Positions 1-9,101 of a DNA stretch of 64,000 bases are shown piece by piece. Both the position numbers and the translations under genes were made by a program. Below the pieces are notes generated by a model, which saw nothing but the letters and a program-made list of their open reading frames with translations, had not been told where the DNA came from and did no database searches. The stretch spans positions 272,406 to 336,405 of the forward strand of contig NZ_JAINWL010000004.1 in the NCBI RefSeq assembly GCF_021021475.1. The letters run 5' to 3'. How positions within the stretch are numbered: the first letter of the stretch is position 1; each line of letters opens with the position of its first letter. The DNA is from Citromicrobium bathyomarinum. Its GTDB lineage: Bacteria; Pseudomonadota; Alphaproteobacteria; Sphingomonadales; Sphingomonadaceae.

Positions 1-915
1 CTCTGCCGCGACCTCCTCCATCTCCGCCCGGATGCGCGCGACTTCGGACAGGCCCAGCTGGTGGACCTCGTCGGGCGTCATCTCGGTCGTGGTGAAGCTG
101 CGGACGCGGTAGGCGTAGTAGTCATCGCCATTGGCGGTTTCGGCGACACCGGGCAGGCCGGTGCGGCATTTTGGCGCGTATTCCTCGGTGTAGAAACTGA
201 GGAAATCTTCGTAGGCGGGGAACACCACATCGGTCAGCGCGGCACGGGCGCGGGCCTGCAAGGCCGCCCAGTCGGCTTCCGAAATGGTCGAGGGGCGCTT
301 TGCGAATGGCCGCCAGAAGCCCGATTCCTCGGGCGTGTCGGCCATCTGGCCGGTGATCTGGTCCTCGACGCCTTCCATCGGCCCGCATGCCTGCGTGAGC
401 CCGCGTGCCACCGCCTCGCGGCTGCGCGCGATCCCAGCGGCGTTCTGTGCGCCATAGGCTTCGAGCCGCGAGACGTAGCTTTCGTAATCGGCCTTGGTGA
501 ACAGCGGCGAGCTGTAGGGGAGCGACGCGATCCAGCTGAACCAGCCGCCGCGATTGGTGAACAGCACGTAGCGGGTCTGGTCGAACTGCGAACCCTCGAT
601 CGAATCTTCGAGCGAGCTTTTGAGGATCGCGTAGTCCACCCGCAGGTCCTCAGGCAGCGCGCTCTCGTCGATAGTCTTCAGCCGCGTAAGGAATTCGCGG
701 TCTTCGGCGACGTTGCGATCATAGGCCGCCATGCTGAGGTCGCCCAGTTGCCCGTCCCCGCGCCGGTCGCCCACCGAAGTCGCCAGCGTGGGATTGTCGT
801 CGAGCATGTCCTGCCAGACATCCTCGCGCAGTTCGGTGTAATCCTCGACCGGGCCGGCGGTCAGCGGGCTGGCGATGGTGAGTGTCAGCGCGGTTGCGGC
901 GAACAGGTGCTTCAT
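1..915 (-). CDS. DUF885 family exported protein (partial, C-terminus beyond window)
   Basis: Read leftwards off the window edge, so only the first 305 codons are visible and there is no stop. The first ~21 residues are a typical Sec signal peptide (MKHLF, then a hydrophobic run ending in SPLTAG), placing the product in the periplasm or outer envelope. The body resembles the DUF885 family, including the helical signature YRVRSFTTTEMTP and the following 'DEVHQLGLSEVARIRAEM' segment. DUF885 proteins are distantly related to zinc peptidases, but the HExxH-type region would lie beyond the edge and cannot be checked. ATG at 915 follows a GGAGA sequence. It is divergent from the phosphatase gene at 980, with 64 bp between them. 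Family assignment is confident; biochemical function is not known. Confidence 0.8.
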   Translation of the reverse strand, partial: MKHLFAATALTLTIASPLTAGPVEDYTELREDVWQDMLDDNPTLATSVGDRRGDGQLGDLSMAAYDRNVAEDREFLTRLKTIDESALPEDLRVDYAILKSSLEDSIEGSQFDQTRYVLFTNRGGWFSWIASLPYSSPLFTKADYESYVSRLEAYGAQNAAGIARSREAVARGLTQACGPMEGVEDQITGQMADTPEESGFWRPFAKRPSTISEADWAALQARARAALTDVVFPAYEDFLSFYTEEYAPKCRTGLPGVAETANGDDYYAYRVRSFTTTEMTPDEVHQLGLSEVARIRAEMEEVAAE

Positions 916-979
916 GATGTCTCCCCTTGCTGGGCGATCTCTATTGCGCTGGCCTGGCCCCGTCCAGTACGCCGGGGCC

Positions 980-1444
980 ATGGAAAAACCCGCGATCCTG
1001 TTCGTCTGCCTTGGCAATATCTGCCGCTCCCCGCTCGCCGAAGCGGCGTTTCGAGACGCTGCGGAGAAGGCCGGGCTGGAGGCGGAGGCCGACAGCGCAG
1101 GCACGGCGGACTACCACGTCGGCAGCCCGCCCGATCCGCGCAGCGTCGAGGAAGCCTCGAAGCACGGGATCGACATTTCGGGCTATTCCGGACGGCAACT
1201 GGTGGTCGAGGATTTCGATCGCTTCACGCATATCTTCGCGATGGATCACCAGAACCTGCGCAATATCGAGGCGCTGCGGCCCGAGGGAACGCGTGCGCAT
1301 GTCTCGCTGCTGATGGACCTGGTGCCGGGCCGCGAGGGCGCGGCGATTGCGGACCCTTACCATGACGGCGAGGAGCAGTTCGAATATACGTGGGAGGATG
1401 TCGACGCGGCGGCGAAGGCGCTGGTGAAGCGGCTGTGCCGATGA
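980..1444 (+). CDS. Low-molecular-weight protein-tyrosine phosphatase
   Basis: 154-aa cytosolic phosphatase of the LMW-PTP family, the usual length. The P-loop CLGNICRSP (CX5R-S) lies at the extreme N-terminus, as expected, and the general-acid motif DPYHDG sits near the C-terminus (DP[YF] signature). These residues form the phosphocysteine mechanism, so the enzyme should be active on phosphotyrosine or small aryl phosphates. The in-frame region upstream of ATG 980 is not family-like, and the P-loop must start about residue 8-10, so 980 is chosen. No tyrosine kinase or exopolysaccharide gene is adjacent, so it may be a housekeeping member, not a partner of a BY-kinase. It is convergent with recG. 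Confidence 0.92.
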   Translation: MEKPAILFVCLGNICRSPLAEAAFRDAAEKAGLEAEADSAGTADYHVGSPPDPRSVEEASKHGIDISGYSGRQLVVEDFDRFTHIFAMDHQNLRNIEALRPEGTRAHVSLLMDLVPGREGAAIADPYHDGEEQFEYTWEDVDAAAKALVKRLCR

Positions 1445-1450
1445 CCAAGA

Positions 1451-1541
1451 TACTCCTCCCCCTTGAGGGGGAGGTTGGGTGGGGGTGCACTCTGCCCGAT
1501 GGCTTGGAGCCCCCACCCCCAACCCCTCCCCGTGGGGAGGG
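1451..1541. repeat. Intergenic palindromic GC-rich repeat between convergent genes
   Basis: The gap between the phosphatase stop and the recG stop holds two G/C-rich hairpins arranged as inverted copies. The left arm has a CTCCCCCTTGAGGGGGAG hairpin followed by TTGGGTGGGGGTG. The right arm is the reverse pattern, CACCCCCAACC followed by a CTCCCCGTGGGGAGGGG hairpin. Such paired palindromes between convergent genes are common dispersed elements in alphaproteobacteria and may also stop transcription from both sides. There is no T-run. Confidence 0.6.
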
Positions 1542-1550
1542 GAGTGTTTG

Positions 1551-3611
1551 TCACCCACCCCGAAGCGTGCGCACGCCCATGTCGCGCTCCATCAGGTAGA
1601 GCAGCACCCGCGCTGCCTCGCCGCGCTCGCCTTCCAGCCCGGCATCGCGGTCCATCAGCAGTTTCGCGTCGGCGGTGGCAGGGTCGAGGAAGCGCTGCAT
1701 CTGGTCGAGCGTCGCGATCCGGAACGGCGTATCGCCCGATTGCCGCGTGCCGAGCAGTTCGCCCCCGCCGCGCAGTTCCAAATCTTCCTCGGCAATGCGG
1801 AACCCGTCCTGCGTCTCGCGCATCAGGGCGAGGCGGCGCTGGCCGGTCTCCGACAGCTGGTTGCCGCGCAGCAGCAGGCAGGTCGACTTCTCGCTCCCCC
1901 GCCCCACGCGCCCGCGCAGCTGGTGCAGCTGGGCGAGGCCGAAGCTTTCCGCCTGCTCGATCACAATCAGCGTAGAGGCGGGCACGTCCACGCCGACTTC
2001 GATCACCGTGGTCGCGACCAGCAGTTTCGCCTGTCCGCTGGCGAAGCGCGCCATTGCGGCGTCCTTCACCTCGGGGTCGAGCTGGCCGTGGACCATCACC
2101 ACGGCATCGTCGAACCGCGCCTTGAGCGCTGCGTAGCGCTGCTCGGCGGCGGCTTTCTCCATGCCCTCTTCGTCGCGGACCATCGGGCACACCCAATAGG
2201 CCTGCTGGCCGCTCGCGAGATGCCGCCCGACCGCTTCGACCACTTCGGGCAGGCGGTCCATCCCGACCACGCGCGTGTCGATCGCCTGCCTGCCGGGCGG
2301 CAATTCATCGAGCCGGCTGACCTCCATCTCGCCGTAGTTCGCCAGCGTCAGCGTGCGCGGGATCGGGGTCGCGGTCATCGACAAGGTGTGCGGCGGGCGC
2401 TTGCCCTTGCCCGCCATCTGCAGGCGTTGCGAGACGCCGAAGCGGTGCTGCTCGTCGACCACCACCAGCCCGAGGTCGCGGTACTGCACCGCCTCTTGGA
2501 AGATCGCGTGCGTGCCGACGACGATCTGGATGCTGCCGTCCATCAGCCCCATCAGGATGCTTTCGCGCGCCCGCCCCTTGTCGCGGCCCGTCAGCAGCGC
2601 GACTTCGACCCCGGTGGGCCGCGCCATCGCCTTCAGAGTCTCGAAATGCTGGCGCGCGAGGATCTCGGTCGGCGCCAGCAGCGCCGCCTGCGCGCCCGCC
2701 TCCACCGCGACCAGCATCGCGTGCAGCGCCACCACCGTCTTGCCCGCGCCGACATCGCCCTGCAGCAGCCGCAGCATCGGCGCGTCCTGCGCGAGGTCGC
2801 CCTCGATCTCGCGTATCGAGCGTTCCTGCGCGCCGGTCAGCGGGAACGGCAATTGCAGCTTGTCGCGCAAATGCCCGTCGCCCGCCAGCGCCCGCCCCCG
2901 CTTGCGGCGGTTATCCGCCTTCACCAGCTGCAAGGCCAGCGCGTTGGCGAGCAGCTCGTCATAGGCGAGCCGGTCCTTCGCGGTCTCGTCGTCGCGCGCA
3001 TGGACGCTGCGCAGCGCTTCGCCCCAGGCGGGCCATTTCTGCTGTGCGAGCATGCCGGGCTCGATCCATTCGGGCAGGTCGGGCAGCTTCTCCAGCGCCT
3101 GCGCCGCAAGGCTCGCCATGCGCGGCTGGGTCAGCCCTTCGGCGAGGCTGTAGACCGGCTCGCGCATCTGGCCGAGGCCTGCATCGTCCAGCTTCATCAC
3201 ATGGTCGGGATGGACCATCTGGAGCATGTCGCCATACCGCTCCAGCTTGCCCGCCACGCGGCGCTTCTCCCCGACGGGCAGCTGCTTCTTGGCCGTGTAG
3301 GAAGCGCGCCCGAAGAAGGTAAGCGCTAGGACATTGCCCGCGCTGTCGGTCGCCAGCACGCGATAGGGCGCGCGGCGCGAGGCACCGGAGCGATGCTCGG
3401 TCACGGTCAGCGCGATGATGATCTGCTCCCCCTCGCCCGCCTCGTCGAGCGTTTCGACCGGGCGGCGGGTCACGAAGCGGTCGGGCCAGTGATAGGCGAC
3501 GTCGCGCACGCGCGTGCAGCGCAGCTTTTCCAGCGGCTTCTTCAGCTTGGGCCCGACACCATCGAGCGTGTCGACCTCGGCAAACAGGGGATTGAGGATT
3601 TCGGGCCGCAT
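1551..3611 (-). CDS. recG: ATP-dependent DNA helicase RecG
   Basis: 686-aa superfamily 2 helicase that remodels stalled replication forks and branch-migrates Holliday junctions. Order seen: N-terminal wedge (OB-fold) region, Walker A GDVGAGKTVVAL, DEQH-type Walker B VVDEQHRFGVSQR, motif TATPIPRTL, and the C-terminal helicase motifs including VATTVIEVGVDVP and QLRGRVGRG. Length and motif order are typical. ATG at 3611 opens with MRPEILNPLF, matching family N-termini. Its neighbour across a short repeat is sdhE and then mfd, a grouping often seen in sphingomonads. Nothing is degenerate. Confidence 0.97.
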   Translation of the reverse strand: MRPEILNPLFAEVDTLDGVGPKLKKPLEKLRCTRVRDVAYHWPDRFVTRRPVETLDEAGEGEQIIIALTVTEHRSGASRRAPYRVLATDSAGNVLALTFFGRASYTAKKQLPVGEKRRVAGKLERYGDMLQMVHPDHVMKLDDAGLGQMREPVYSLAEGLTQPRMASLAAQALEKLPDLPEWIEPGMLAQQKWPAWGEALRSVHARDDETAKDRLAYDELLANALALQLVKADNRRKRGRALAGDGHLRDKLQLPFPLTGAQERSIREIEGDLAQDAPMLRLLQGDVGAGKTVVALHAMLVAVEAGAQAALLAPTEILARQHFETLKAMARPTGVEVALLTGRDKGRARESILMGLMDGSIQIVVGTHAIFQEAVQYRDLGLVVVDEQHRFGVSQRLQMAGKGKRPPHTLSMTATPIPRTLTLANYGEMEVSRLDELPPGRQAIDTRVVGMDRLPEVVEAVGRHLASGQQAYWVCPMVRDEEGMEKAAAEQRYAALKARFDDAVVMVHGQLDPEVKDAAMARFASGQAKLLVATTVIEVGVDVPASTLIVIEQAESFGLAQLHQLRGRVGRGSEKSTCLLLRGNQLSETGQRRLALMRETQDGFRIAEEDLELRGGGELLGTRQSGDTPFRIATLDQMQRFLDPATADAKLLMDRDAGLEGERGEAARVLLYLMERDMGVRTLRGG

Positions 3612-3640
3612 GGCCGATCCCTACCCCACCTCAAATCTGG

Positions 3641-3732
3641 TCGTCACCCCCGCGTAGGCGGGGGTCCAGATAAGCTGTCGATATCGCGAGCCACCGGCGT
3701 CATCTGGATCCCTGCCTGCGCAGGGATGACGA
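3641..3732. mobile_element. MITE-like element with 31-bp imperfect terminal inverted repeats
   Basis: The arms at 3641-3671 and 3702-3732 are inverted copies matching at 26 of 31 positions. Each arm contains its own palindrome (CCCCCGCGTAGGCGGGGG on the left, CCCTGCCTGCGCAGGG on the right). A 30-bp unique centre separates them. This is the widespread proteobacterial type beginning GTCATCCCTGCG and ending TGGATCC. It carries no coding capacity and lies between recG and sdhE, which are divergent here, so it may influence either promoter. Confidence 0.75.
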
Positions 3733-3760
3733 AGGGAGAGATAATGGCTAGAGCCTCCCC

Positions 3761-4036
3761 ATGACCTCCCCCAGCTTCGAATCCCGCCTCGCCCGTGCCA
3801 AGTTCCGCGCCTGGCACCGTGGCACGCGTGAAGCCGATTACATGATCGGCGGCTATTTCGACCGCTACCACGCCGAATGGAGCGAGGAAGACCTCGTCTG
3901 GTTTGAAACCCTGCTCGATTACGACGATGTCGAGATCATGGCCTGGGCGCTCAAGACGCAGCCGATCCCGCCAGAAATGCAGGGGGAGCGGATCGCGATC
4001 ATGCAGAAGCTCGATTACGTCGATATTCCCCGCTAG
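3761..4036 (+). CDS. sdhE: FAD assembly factor SdhE (succinate dehydrogenase assembly factor 2)
   Basis: 91-aa protein of the SdhE/YgfY family, which promotes covalent attachment of FAD to the flavoprotein subunit of succinate dehydrogenase. The diagnostic RGxxE-type motif is present as HRGTREAD near residue 25, followed by the conserved acidic segment WSEEDLVWFETLLDYDD. Length is normal for the family. No sdh genes are nearby; the gene sits alone between recG and mfd. ATG 3761 is the only reasonable start, placing the RG motif at the expected position. Confidence 0.92.
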   Translation: MTSPSFESRLARAKFRAWHRGTREADYMIGGYFDRYHAEWSEEDLVWFETLLDYDDVEIMAWALKTQPIPPEMQGERIAIMQKLDYVDIPR

Positions 4037-4174
4037 GATTTGGCCCATGCGGGCTGGTGCATTGCGCCACCGCCCGCTAGTCCCACCCCGAACCCCGGCC
4101 CCCCTCCTCTTTGCGAGCAGGGGGCTATTTTCGTTTGCGCGGAACACGCACAGCACGGATCGACTTACGCCATA

Positions 4175-7100
4175 ATGCCCGACCTCTCCCGCATCCTCTC
4201 CGCCAAACAACCGCTCACCTTCGCCAATCTTGCGCGGGGGAGCCAGCCACTGGTGATGGCCGATCTCGCCCGCGCGGCCGACAAGCGCGCAGTGTTCGTC
4301 GCGCCGGACGACAGCGCGATGCGCGCGGTCGCGGATGCGGCGCGCTATTTTGCGCCCGAACTCAGCGTGATCGAGTTCCCCGCGTGGGACTGCCTGCCCT
4401 ACGACCGCGCATCTCCTGCCCTCTCGATCAGCACCCAGCGGCTCGCCGCGCTGCATCGCCTGCAGGCGGAGAAAGGCGCGCCGCAGCTGCTGGTGACCAC
4501 CGCCAATGCCGTGGTCCAGCGCATGCTCACCCCGTTCCGCATCCGCGAGGCGGTGCGCGAGCTGAAGCCGGGCGTGCATATCGGGCACGAGAGCCTGACC
4601 CAGCTGCTGCAGAAGCAGGGTTATAGCCGCACGGACACCGTGATCGACGCGGGCGAATTCGCGGTGCGCGGGTCGATCTTCGACATCTTCCCCTCCGGCC
4701 TCGAACAGGGGCTGCGGCTCGATTTCTTCGGTGACGAGCTGGAGAGCTTGCGCCTGTTCGACCCGAACACGCAGCGCACCACCGGCACGCTCGACAGCTT
4801 CCTTCTGCTGCCCGCGTCCGAAGTTTTGCTCGAAGACGCGACGATCAAGCGTTTCCGCGCAGGCTATCGCGAGCGGTTTGGCGCGAACGCCACGCAGGAC
4901 CCGCTTTACGAAGCGGTCAGCGAAGGGCGGCGGCAGGCCGGGATGGAGCACTGGCTGCCTCTGTTCGAGGAGAAGCTGGCGACCCTGTTCGACCATCTGG
5001 GCGGCAGCGATCCGGTGGTGATCGATGTCGGCGCGCTGGCCGCCTTCGAGGAGCGGCTGGGCGACATCGCCGAATACCGCCGCACCCGCACCGAAACCGC
5101 GGGCCAGAAGGCGGGCAGCTATCGCCCGCTCGACCCGCAGGCGCTCTATCTCACCGAAGACGAGATCGGCACCACGCTCGAGGCACGCCCGGTCCACCGC
5201 GCGACCGGGTTCGACGAGCCCGAGAGCGACAGCGTGATCGACTTCGGCTTCCGCTCTGCCCGCGACTTCGCGCCCGAACGTGCGCGCGGCGACAATGTGT
5301 ACGAGGCAGCGGCCGAGCACTTCAAGAAGCTCGCCAAGGCAGGCAAGCGCCCGCTGCTGGCCGCCTATTCCAAGGGCAGCCGCCAGCGCATCGCCTCGAT
5401 CCTGGGCGAAGCGGGCACCGAGCTGGCGCTGGCCGAAAGCTGGCAGGAAGCGCTGGGCAAATCCGCGCCCAGGAATGGTGGGGGCAAGCCCACGGCGATG
5501 ATCCTCCCGCTCGACAGCGGCTTCGCGAGCGAGGATATCGAGCTGGTGACCGAGCAGGATCTGCTCGGCGACAGGCTGGTCCGCCGCCGCAAGAAGCGGC
5601 GCGATTCGGATGCCTTCCTCAGCGAGCTACAGGCGCTGTCGCGCGGCGATCTGGTGGTCCACACCGAACACGGCATCGGCAAATATCTCGGCCTCGAACC
5701 GGTCACCGTGGGCAAGTCCAAGCACGACTGCGTGATGTTGCAGTACAAGGGTGGCGACAAGCTCTACATCCCGGTCGAAAACCTCGAAGTCCTCTCCCGC
5801 TATGGCAGCAGCGAGGATGCGGTCATGCTCGACCGGCTGGGCGGCGAGGCATGGCAGAAACGCCGCGCCCAGCTGCGCGAACGCATCCGCGAGATCGCCA
5901 GCGAGCTGATGCGCACCGCCGCGCAGCGCGCGCTGAAAAAGGCCCCCGTGCTGGAGGCGGATCACGCCAGCTACAACCAGTTCGTCGACCGCTTCCCGTG
6001 GGAAGAGACCGAGGATCAGGAACGCGCGATCGCTGATGTTCTGGGCGATCTGGAAAGTGGCAAGCCGATGGACCGGCTGGTCTGCGGCGATGTCGGCTTC
6101 GGCAAGACCGAGGTCGCGCTGCGCGCCGCCTTCGTCGCGGCGATGGGCGGCCAGCAGGTCGCAGTCGTCGCCCCGACCACGCTGCTCGCGCGCCAGCACT
6201 TCCAGCATTTCTCCGAACGCTTCGCGGGCTTCCCGCTAAAGATCGGGCGGCTCAGCCGGCTCGTCTCGGCCAAGGAAAGTAGCGAGACGCGCGATGCGCT
6301 GGCCGACGGCACGATGGATATCGTGGTCGGCACCCACGCGATCCTCAGCAAGTCGACCAAGTTCAAAGACCTTGGCCTCGTGATCGTCGACGAGGAACAG
6401 CGTTTCGGGGTAACCCACAAGGAAAAGCTGAAGCAGCTGCGCGCGGACGTGCACATGCTCACGCTCACCGCCACGCCGATTCCGCGCACGCTGCAGATGG
6501 CGATGACCGGCCTGCGCGAACTTTCCACCATCCAGACCCCTCCGGTGGACCGCCTTGCGGTGCGCACCTACGTGATCGAGTGGGACGACATGGTGATCCG
6601 CGAGGCGCTGCTGCGCGAACACCATCGCGGCGGCCAGAGCTTCATCGTGGTGCCGCGCATTTCGGACATGGACCCGCTGCTCGACTGGCTGCACGAGCAC
6701 GTGCCCGAAGTGAAGGTGGTGCCCGCGCACGGCCAGATGAGCGCGTCCGAGGTCGAAGACCGGATGAGCGCATTCTACGAGAAGAAATACGACGTGCTGC
6801 TGTCGACCACGATCGTCGAGAGCGGGCTCGACATCTCCAGCGCCAACACGATCATCATCCACCGCGCCGACCGCTTCGGCCTTGCCCAGCTCTACCAGCT
6901 GCGCGGGCGCGTGGGCCGCGCGAAGCTGCGCGCCTATGCCTACCTGACCACGCCTGCGGACGAGGCGCTGTCCGAAGTCGCGGAGAAGCGGCTCAAGGTG
7001 CTGAGCGATCTCGATTCGCTGGGCGCGGGCTTCCAGCTCGCCAGCCACGATCTCGACATTCGCGGCGCGGGCAACCTGCTGGGCGACGAACAGTCGGGCC

Positions 7101-7678
7101 ATATCCGCGAGGTCGGCTTCGAGCTCTACCAGTCGATGCTGGAGGACGCGATCCTCGCCGCCAAGGCGGGCGAGATGGGGCTGGAGAAGCCCGCCGAAGA
7201 TTTCAGCCCGCAGATCACGGTCGACGCGCCGATCATGATCCCCGAGGACTATGTGCCCGACCTCGCCGTGCGCATGGCGCTCTATCGCCGCCTCAACCAG
7301 GCGAGCGACAAGGCCGAGATCGAAGGGCTGGCGGCCGAGATGATCGACCGCTTCGGCGAGCTTCCGTCCGCGACGCAGAACCTCGTCCGCCTGATCGAGA
7401 TCAAGCATCAGGCGATCGAGGCGAATATCGCCAAGATCGATGTCGGCGCGCGCGGCACGCTGGTCACCTTCCACAAGGACGATTTCCCCGATCCGGTGGG
7501 CCTGCTCGCCTATGTCGACAAGCGGGCCGAGGCGGTGAAGCTGCGCCCGGACATGAAACTGGTCGTCAACCGCGCCTGGGGCGATCCGCAAAGCCGCCTC
7601 AACGGCCTGTTCCAGCTGACCAAGGGCCTGAGCGCGATCGCCAAACGCGCCGCGAAGAAAGAGAAGACGCCAGCCTAG
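4175..7678 (+). CDS. mfd: Transcription-repair coupling factor Mfd
   Basis: 1167-aa SF2 translocase that removes stalled RNA polymerase from lesions and recruits UvrA. Order seen: N-terminal UvrB-like module (residues ~1-300), RNA-polymerase interaction domain with GDLVVHTEHGIGKYLGLE around residue 490, helicase core with Walker A GDVGFGKTEVALRAAF and DEEQRFGVTHKE, the motif LTATPIPRTLQMAM, and the C-terminal TRCF domain. The frame stays open further upstream, but ATG 4175 (MPDLSRILSA) matches the normal N-terminus, so the longer version from 4040 is rejected. The stop codon shares a CTAG with the stop of the convergent EAL gene. Confidence 0.97.
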   Translation: MPDLSRILSAKQPLTFANLARGSQPLVMADLARAADKRAVFVAPDDSAMRAVADAARYFAPELSVIEFPAWDCLPYDRASPALSISTQRLAALHRLQAEKGAPQLLVTTANAVVQRMLTPFRIREAVRELKPGVHIGHESLTQLLQKQGYSRTDTVIDAGEFAVRGSIFDIFPSGLEQGLRLDFFGDELESLRLFDPNTQRTTGTLDSFLLLPASEVLLEDATIKRFRAGYRERFGANATQDPLYEAVSEGRRQAGMEHWLPLFEEKLATLFDHLGGSDPVVIDVGALAAFEERLGDIAEYRRTRTETAGQKAGSYRPLDPQALYLTEDEIGTTLEARPVHRATGFDEPESDSVIDFGFRSARDFAPERARGDNVYEAAAEHFKKLAKAGKRPLLAAYSKGSRQRIASILGEAGTELALAESWQEALGKSAPRNGGGKPTAMILPLDSGFASEDIELVTEQDLLGDRLVRRRKKRRDSDAFLSELQALSRGDLVVHTEHGIGKYLGLEPVTVGKSKHDCVMLQYKGGDKLYIPVENLEVLSRYGSSEDAVMLDRLGGEAWQKRRAQLRERIREIASELMRTAAQRALKKAPVLEADHASYNQFVDRFPWEETEDQERAIADVLGDLESGKPMDRLVCGDVGFGKTEVALRAAFVAAMGGQQVAVVAPTTLLARQHFQHFSERFAGFPLKIGRLSRLVSAKESSETRDALADGTMDIVVGTHAILSKSTKFKDLGLVIVDEEQRFGVTHKEKLKQLRADVHMLTLTATPIPRTLQMAMTGLRELSTIQTPPVDRLAVRTYVIEWDDMVIREALLREHHRGGQSFIVVPRISDMDPLLDWLHEHVPEVKVVPAHGQMSASEVEDRMSAFYEKKYDVLLSTTIVESGLDISSANTIIIHRADRFGLAQLYQLRGRVGRAKLRAYAYLTTPADEALSEVAEKRLKVLSDLDSLGAGFQLASHDLDIRGAGNLLGDEQSGHIREVGFELYQSMLEDAILAAKAGEMGLEKPAEDFSPQITVDAPIMIPEDYVPDLAVRMALYRRLNQASDKAEIEGLAAEMIDRFGELPSATQNLVRLIEIKHQAIEANIAKIDVGARGTLVTFHKDDFPDPVGLLAYVDKRAEAVKLRPDMKLVVNRAWGDPQSRLNGLFQLTKGLSAIAKRAAKKEKTPA

Positions 7679-8970
7679 GCTTGCCCGCTCGCCAGCGCGA
7701 GGAAGTCCTCGTGCGGCAGCGGGCGCGCGCGCAGGAAGCCCTGGTACGCGCTGCACCCTTCCTCCAGCGCAATCCTGCGCTGCGTTTCGTCCTCGACCCC
7801 CTCGGCGATCACCGCCAGCTCCAGCGCGCGGGCCATGGCGATCACCGCACGCAGCACCGCGCGGTCGCGCGCGCTTTCTGCCACCCCATCGAGCATGATC
7901 CGGTCGAGCTTGATGAAATCGAGCGGCAGGTATTTGAGGTATCCGAAATTGCAGAACCCCGCGCCGAAATCGTCGAGCGCGATCCGCATCCCCGCATTGC
8001 GCAAGCGGCCGAGCGAGCGCGCCGCAAGGTCCAGATCGCCCAGCAGCGCCTGTTCGGTGATCTCCAGCGTCAGCCGCGCCGGGTCGACGCCCCGCTCCTC
8101 CACCATCCGCAACAGGTCATCGGGAAAGCGCACCACCGCCAGATCGGCAGCGGTGATGTTGATCGAGCACTTGAGCCCCTCCGGCCAGCCACGCACCGCA
8201 TCCAGCGCGGCCTCGATCACCTTGCGGGTCAGCTGCGTGGTCAGGTCGGCGCGCGCGGCGATCCGCAGCAGCGCCTCTCCGCCGATATCGCCCAGCAGCG
8301 GCTGATCCCACCGCACCAGCGCCTCCGCCCCGATCAGCGCATCGTCGGCGAGCGCGAATTGCGGCTGGAAGCGCAGCGAGATCGCCCCGCGCTCCAGCGA
8401 CCGCCGCAGCTCTGCCTCGATCTGGCCGACATCGAACCCGGCGGGCGCCAGATCGCGGTCGATCCACACGATCCTGCGCCCGGACTCCCCGCGCAGCGCG
8501 ATCTGCGCATCACCGAGCCGGGCAAGCACCGTAGTCGGATCGTCGCCCGACAGCGCGCGGATCAGCGCGATATGGGGCCACAGCTGCGGCACGCCAAGCG
8601 CGCTGCCCGCCATCGGCTGCGCGACCCCGTCGGCCAGCGTCTCGGCCAAAAACTGCCACCGCTCCCGGCTGCACTTGTCGCGCGTGGCGAGCAGGAACTT
8701 GCCCCCGTCGATCCGCGCGACCAGCCATGATGCCCGCGCAAACTCGTCCTGCGCGAAATGCGCCATGCGCCGCCCGACCTCGCCCAAGGCATAGTCGCCG
8801 GTCTGCGCCCCGTGGGCCAGATTGACGCTATCGAACCGGCCCAGCACCAGCAGCATCGCGTGGACCCGCGCCTCCCCCTCGGCAAGCCACATGCCGAGGA
8901 TCTCGCGCGCCTCTTCGGTATCGACAAGCCCTGTCGGGCGCTCGCTCGCGGGATGTTCCGTCGGACTCAT
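7675..8970 (-). CDS. Degenerate-GGDEF / EAL domain protein (probable cyclic-di-GMP phosphodiesterase)
   Basis: 431-aa cytosolic protein without membrane segments. The N-terminal ~190 residues have the layout of a GGDEF domain, but the signature loop is replaced by RIDGGKFLLATRD, so diguanylate cyclase activity is unlikely. The C-terminal half is a full EAL domain: GAEALVRW (EAL), SINITAADL, LEITEQ, DDFGAGF, IKLDRIML, AEGVED and YQGF, covering the metal ligands, catalytic lysine and glutamates. It therefore probably hydrolyses c-di-GMP. ATG 8970 (MSPTEHP) is chosen; 50 upstream in-frame codons have no domain character. Convergent with mfd; divergent from nadK. Confidence 0.85.
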   Translation of the reverse strand: MSPTEHPASERPTGLVDTEEAREILGMWLAEGEARVHAMLLVLGRFDSVNLAHGAQTGDYALGEVGRRMAHFAQDEFARASWLVARIDGGKFLLATRDKCSRERWQFLAETLADGVAQPMAGSALGVPQLWPHIALIRALSGDDPTTVLARLGDAQIALRGESGRRIVWIDRDLAPAGFDVGQIEAELRRSLERGAISLRFQPQFALADDALIGAEALVRWDQPLLGDIGGEALLRIAARADLTTQLTRKVIEAALDAVRGWPEGLKCSINITAADLAVVRFPDDLLRMVEERGVDPARLTLEITEQALLGDLDLAARSLGRLRNAGMRIALDDFGAGFCNFGYLKYLPLDFIKLDRIMLDGVAESARDRAVLRAVIAMARALELAVIAEGVEDETQRRIALEEGCSAYQGFLRARPLPHEDFLALASGQA

Positions 8971-9101
8971 CGCCGCCTTATCGCAAGGCCCTGCGTTTTG
9001 GGGAAGCCTGCAAGCTGCGCTTGTCCCACCAATCGCCAGGTTGCATTGCCAAGCAGACATCGCCTCCATAGGCAGGCGTACGGGTTTGAGAGAGGGTTTT
9101 G

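Noticed and set aside
4040..4174. 45-codon N-terminal extension of Mfd
   Set aside because: The added part is low-complexity and not Mfd-like; ATG 4175 gives the normal N-terminus.
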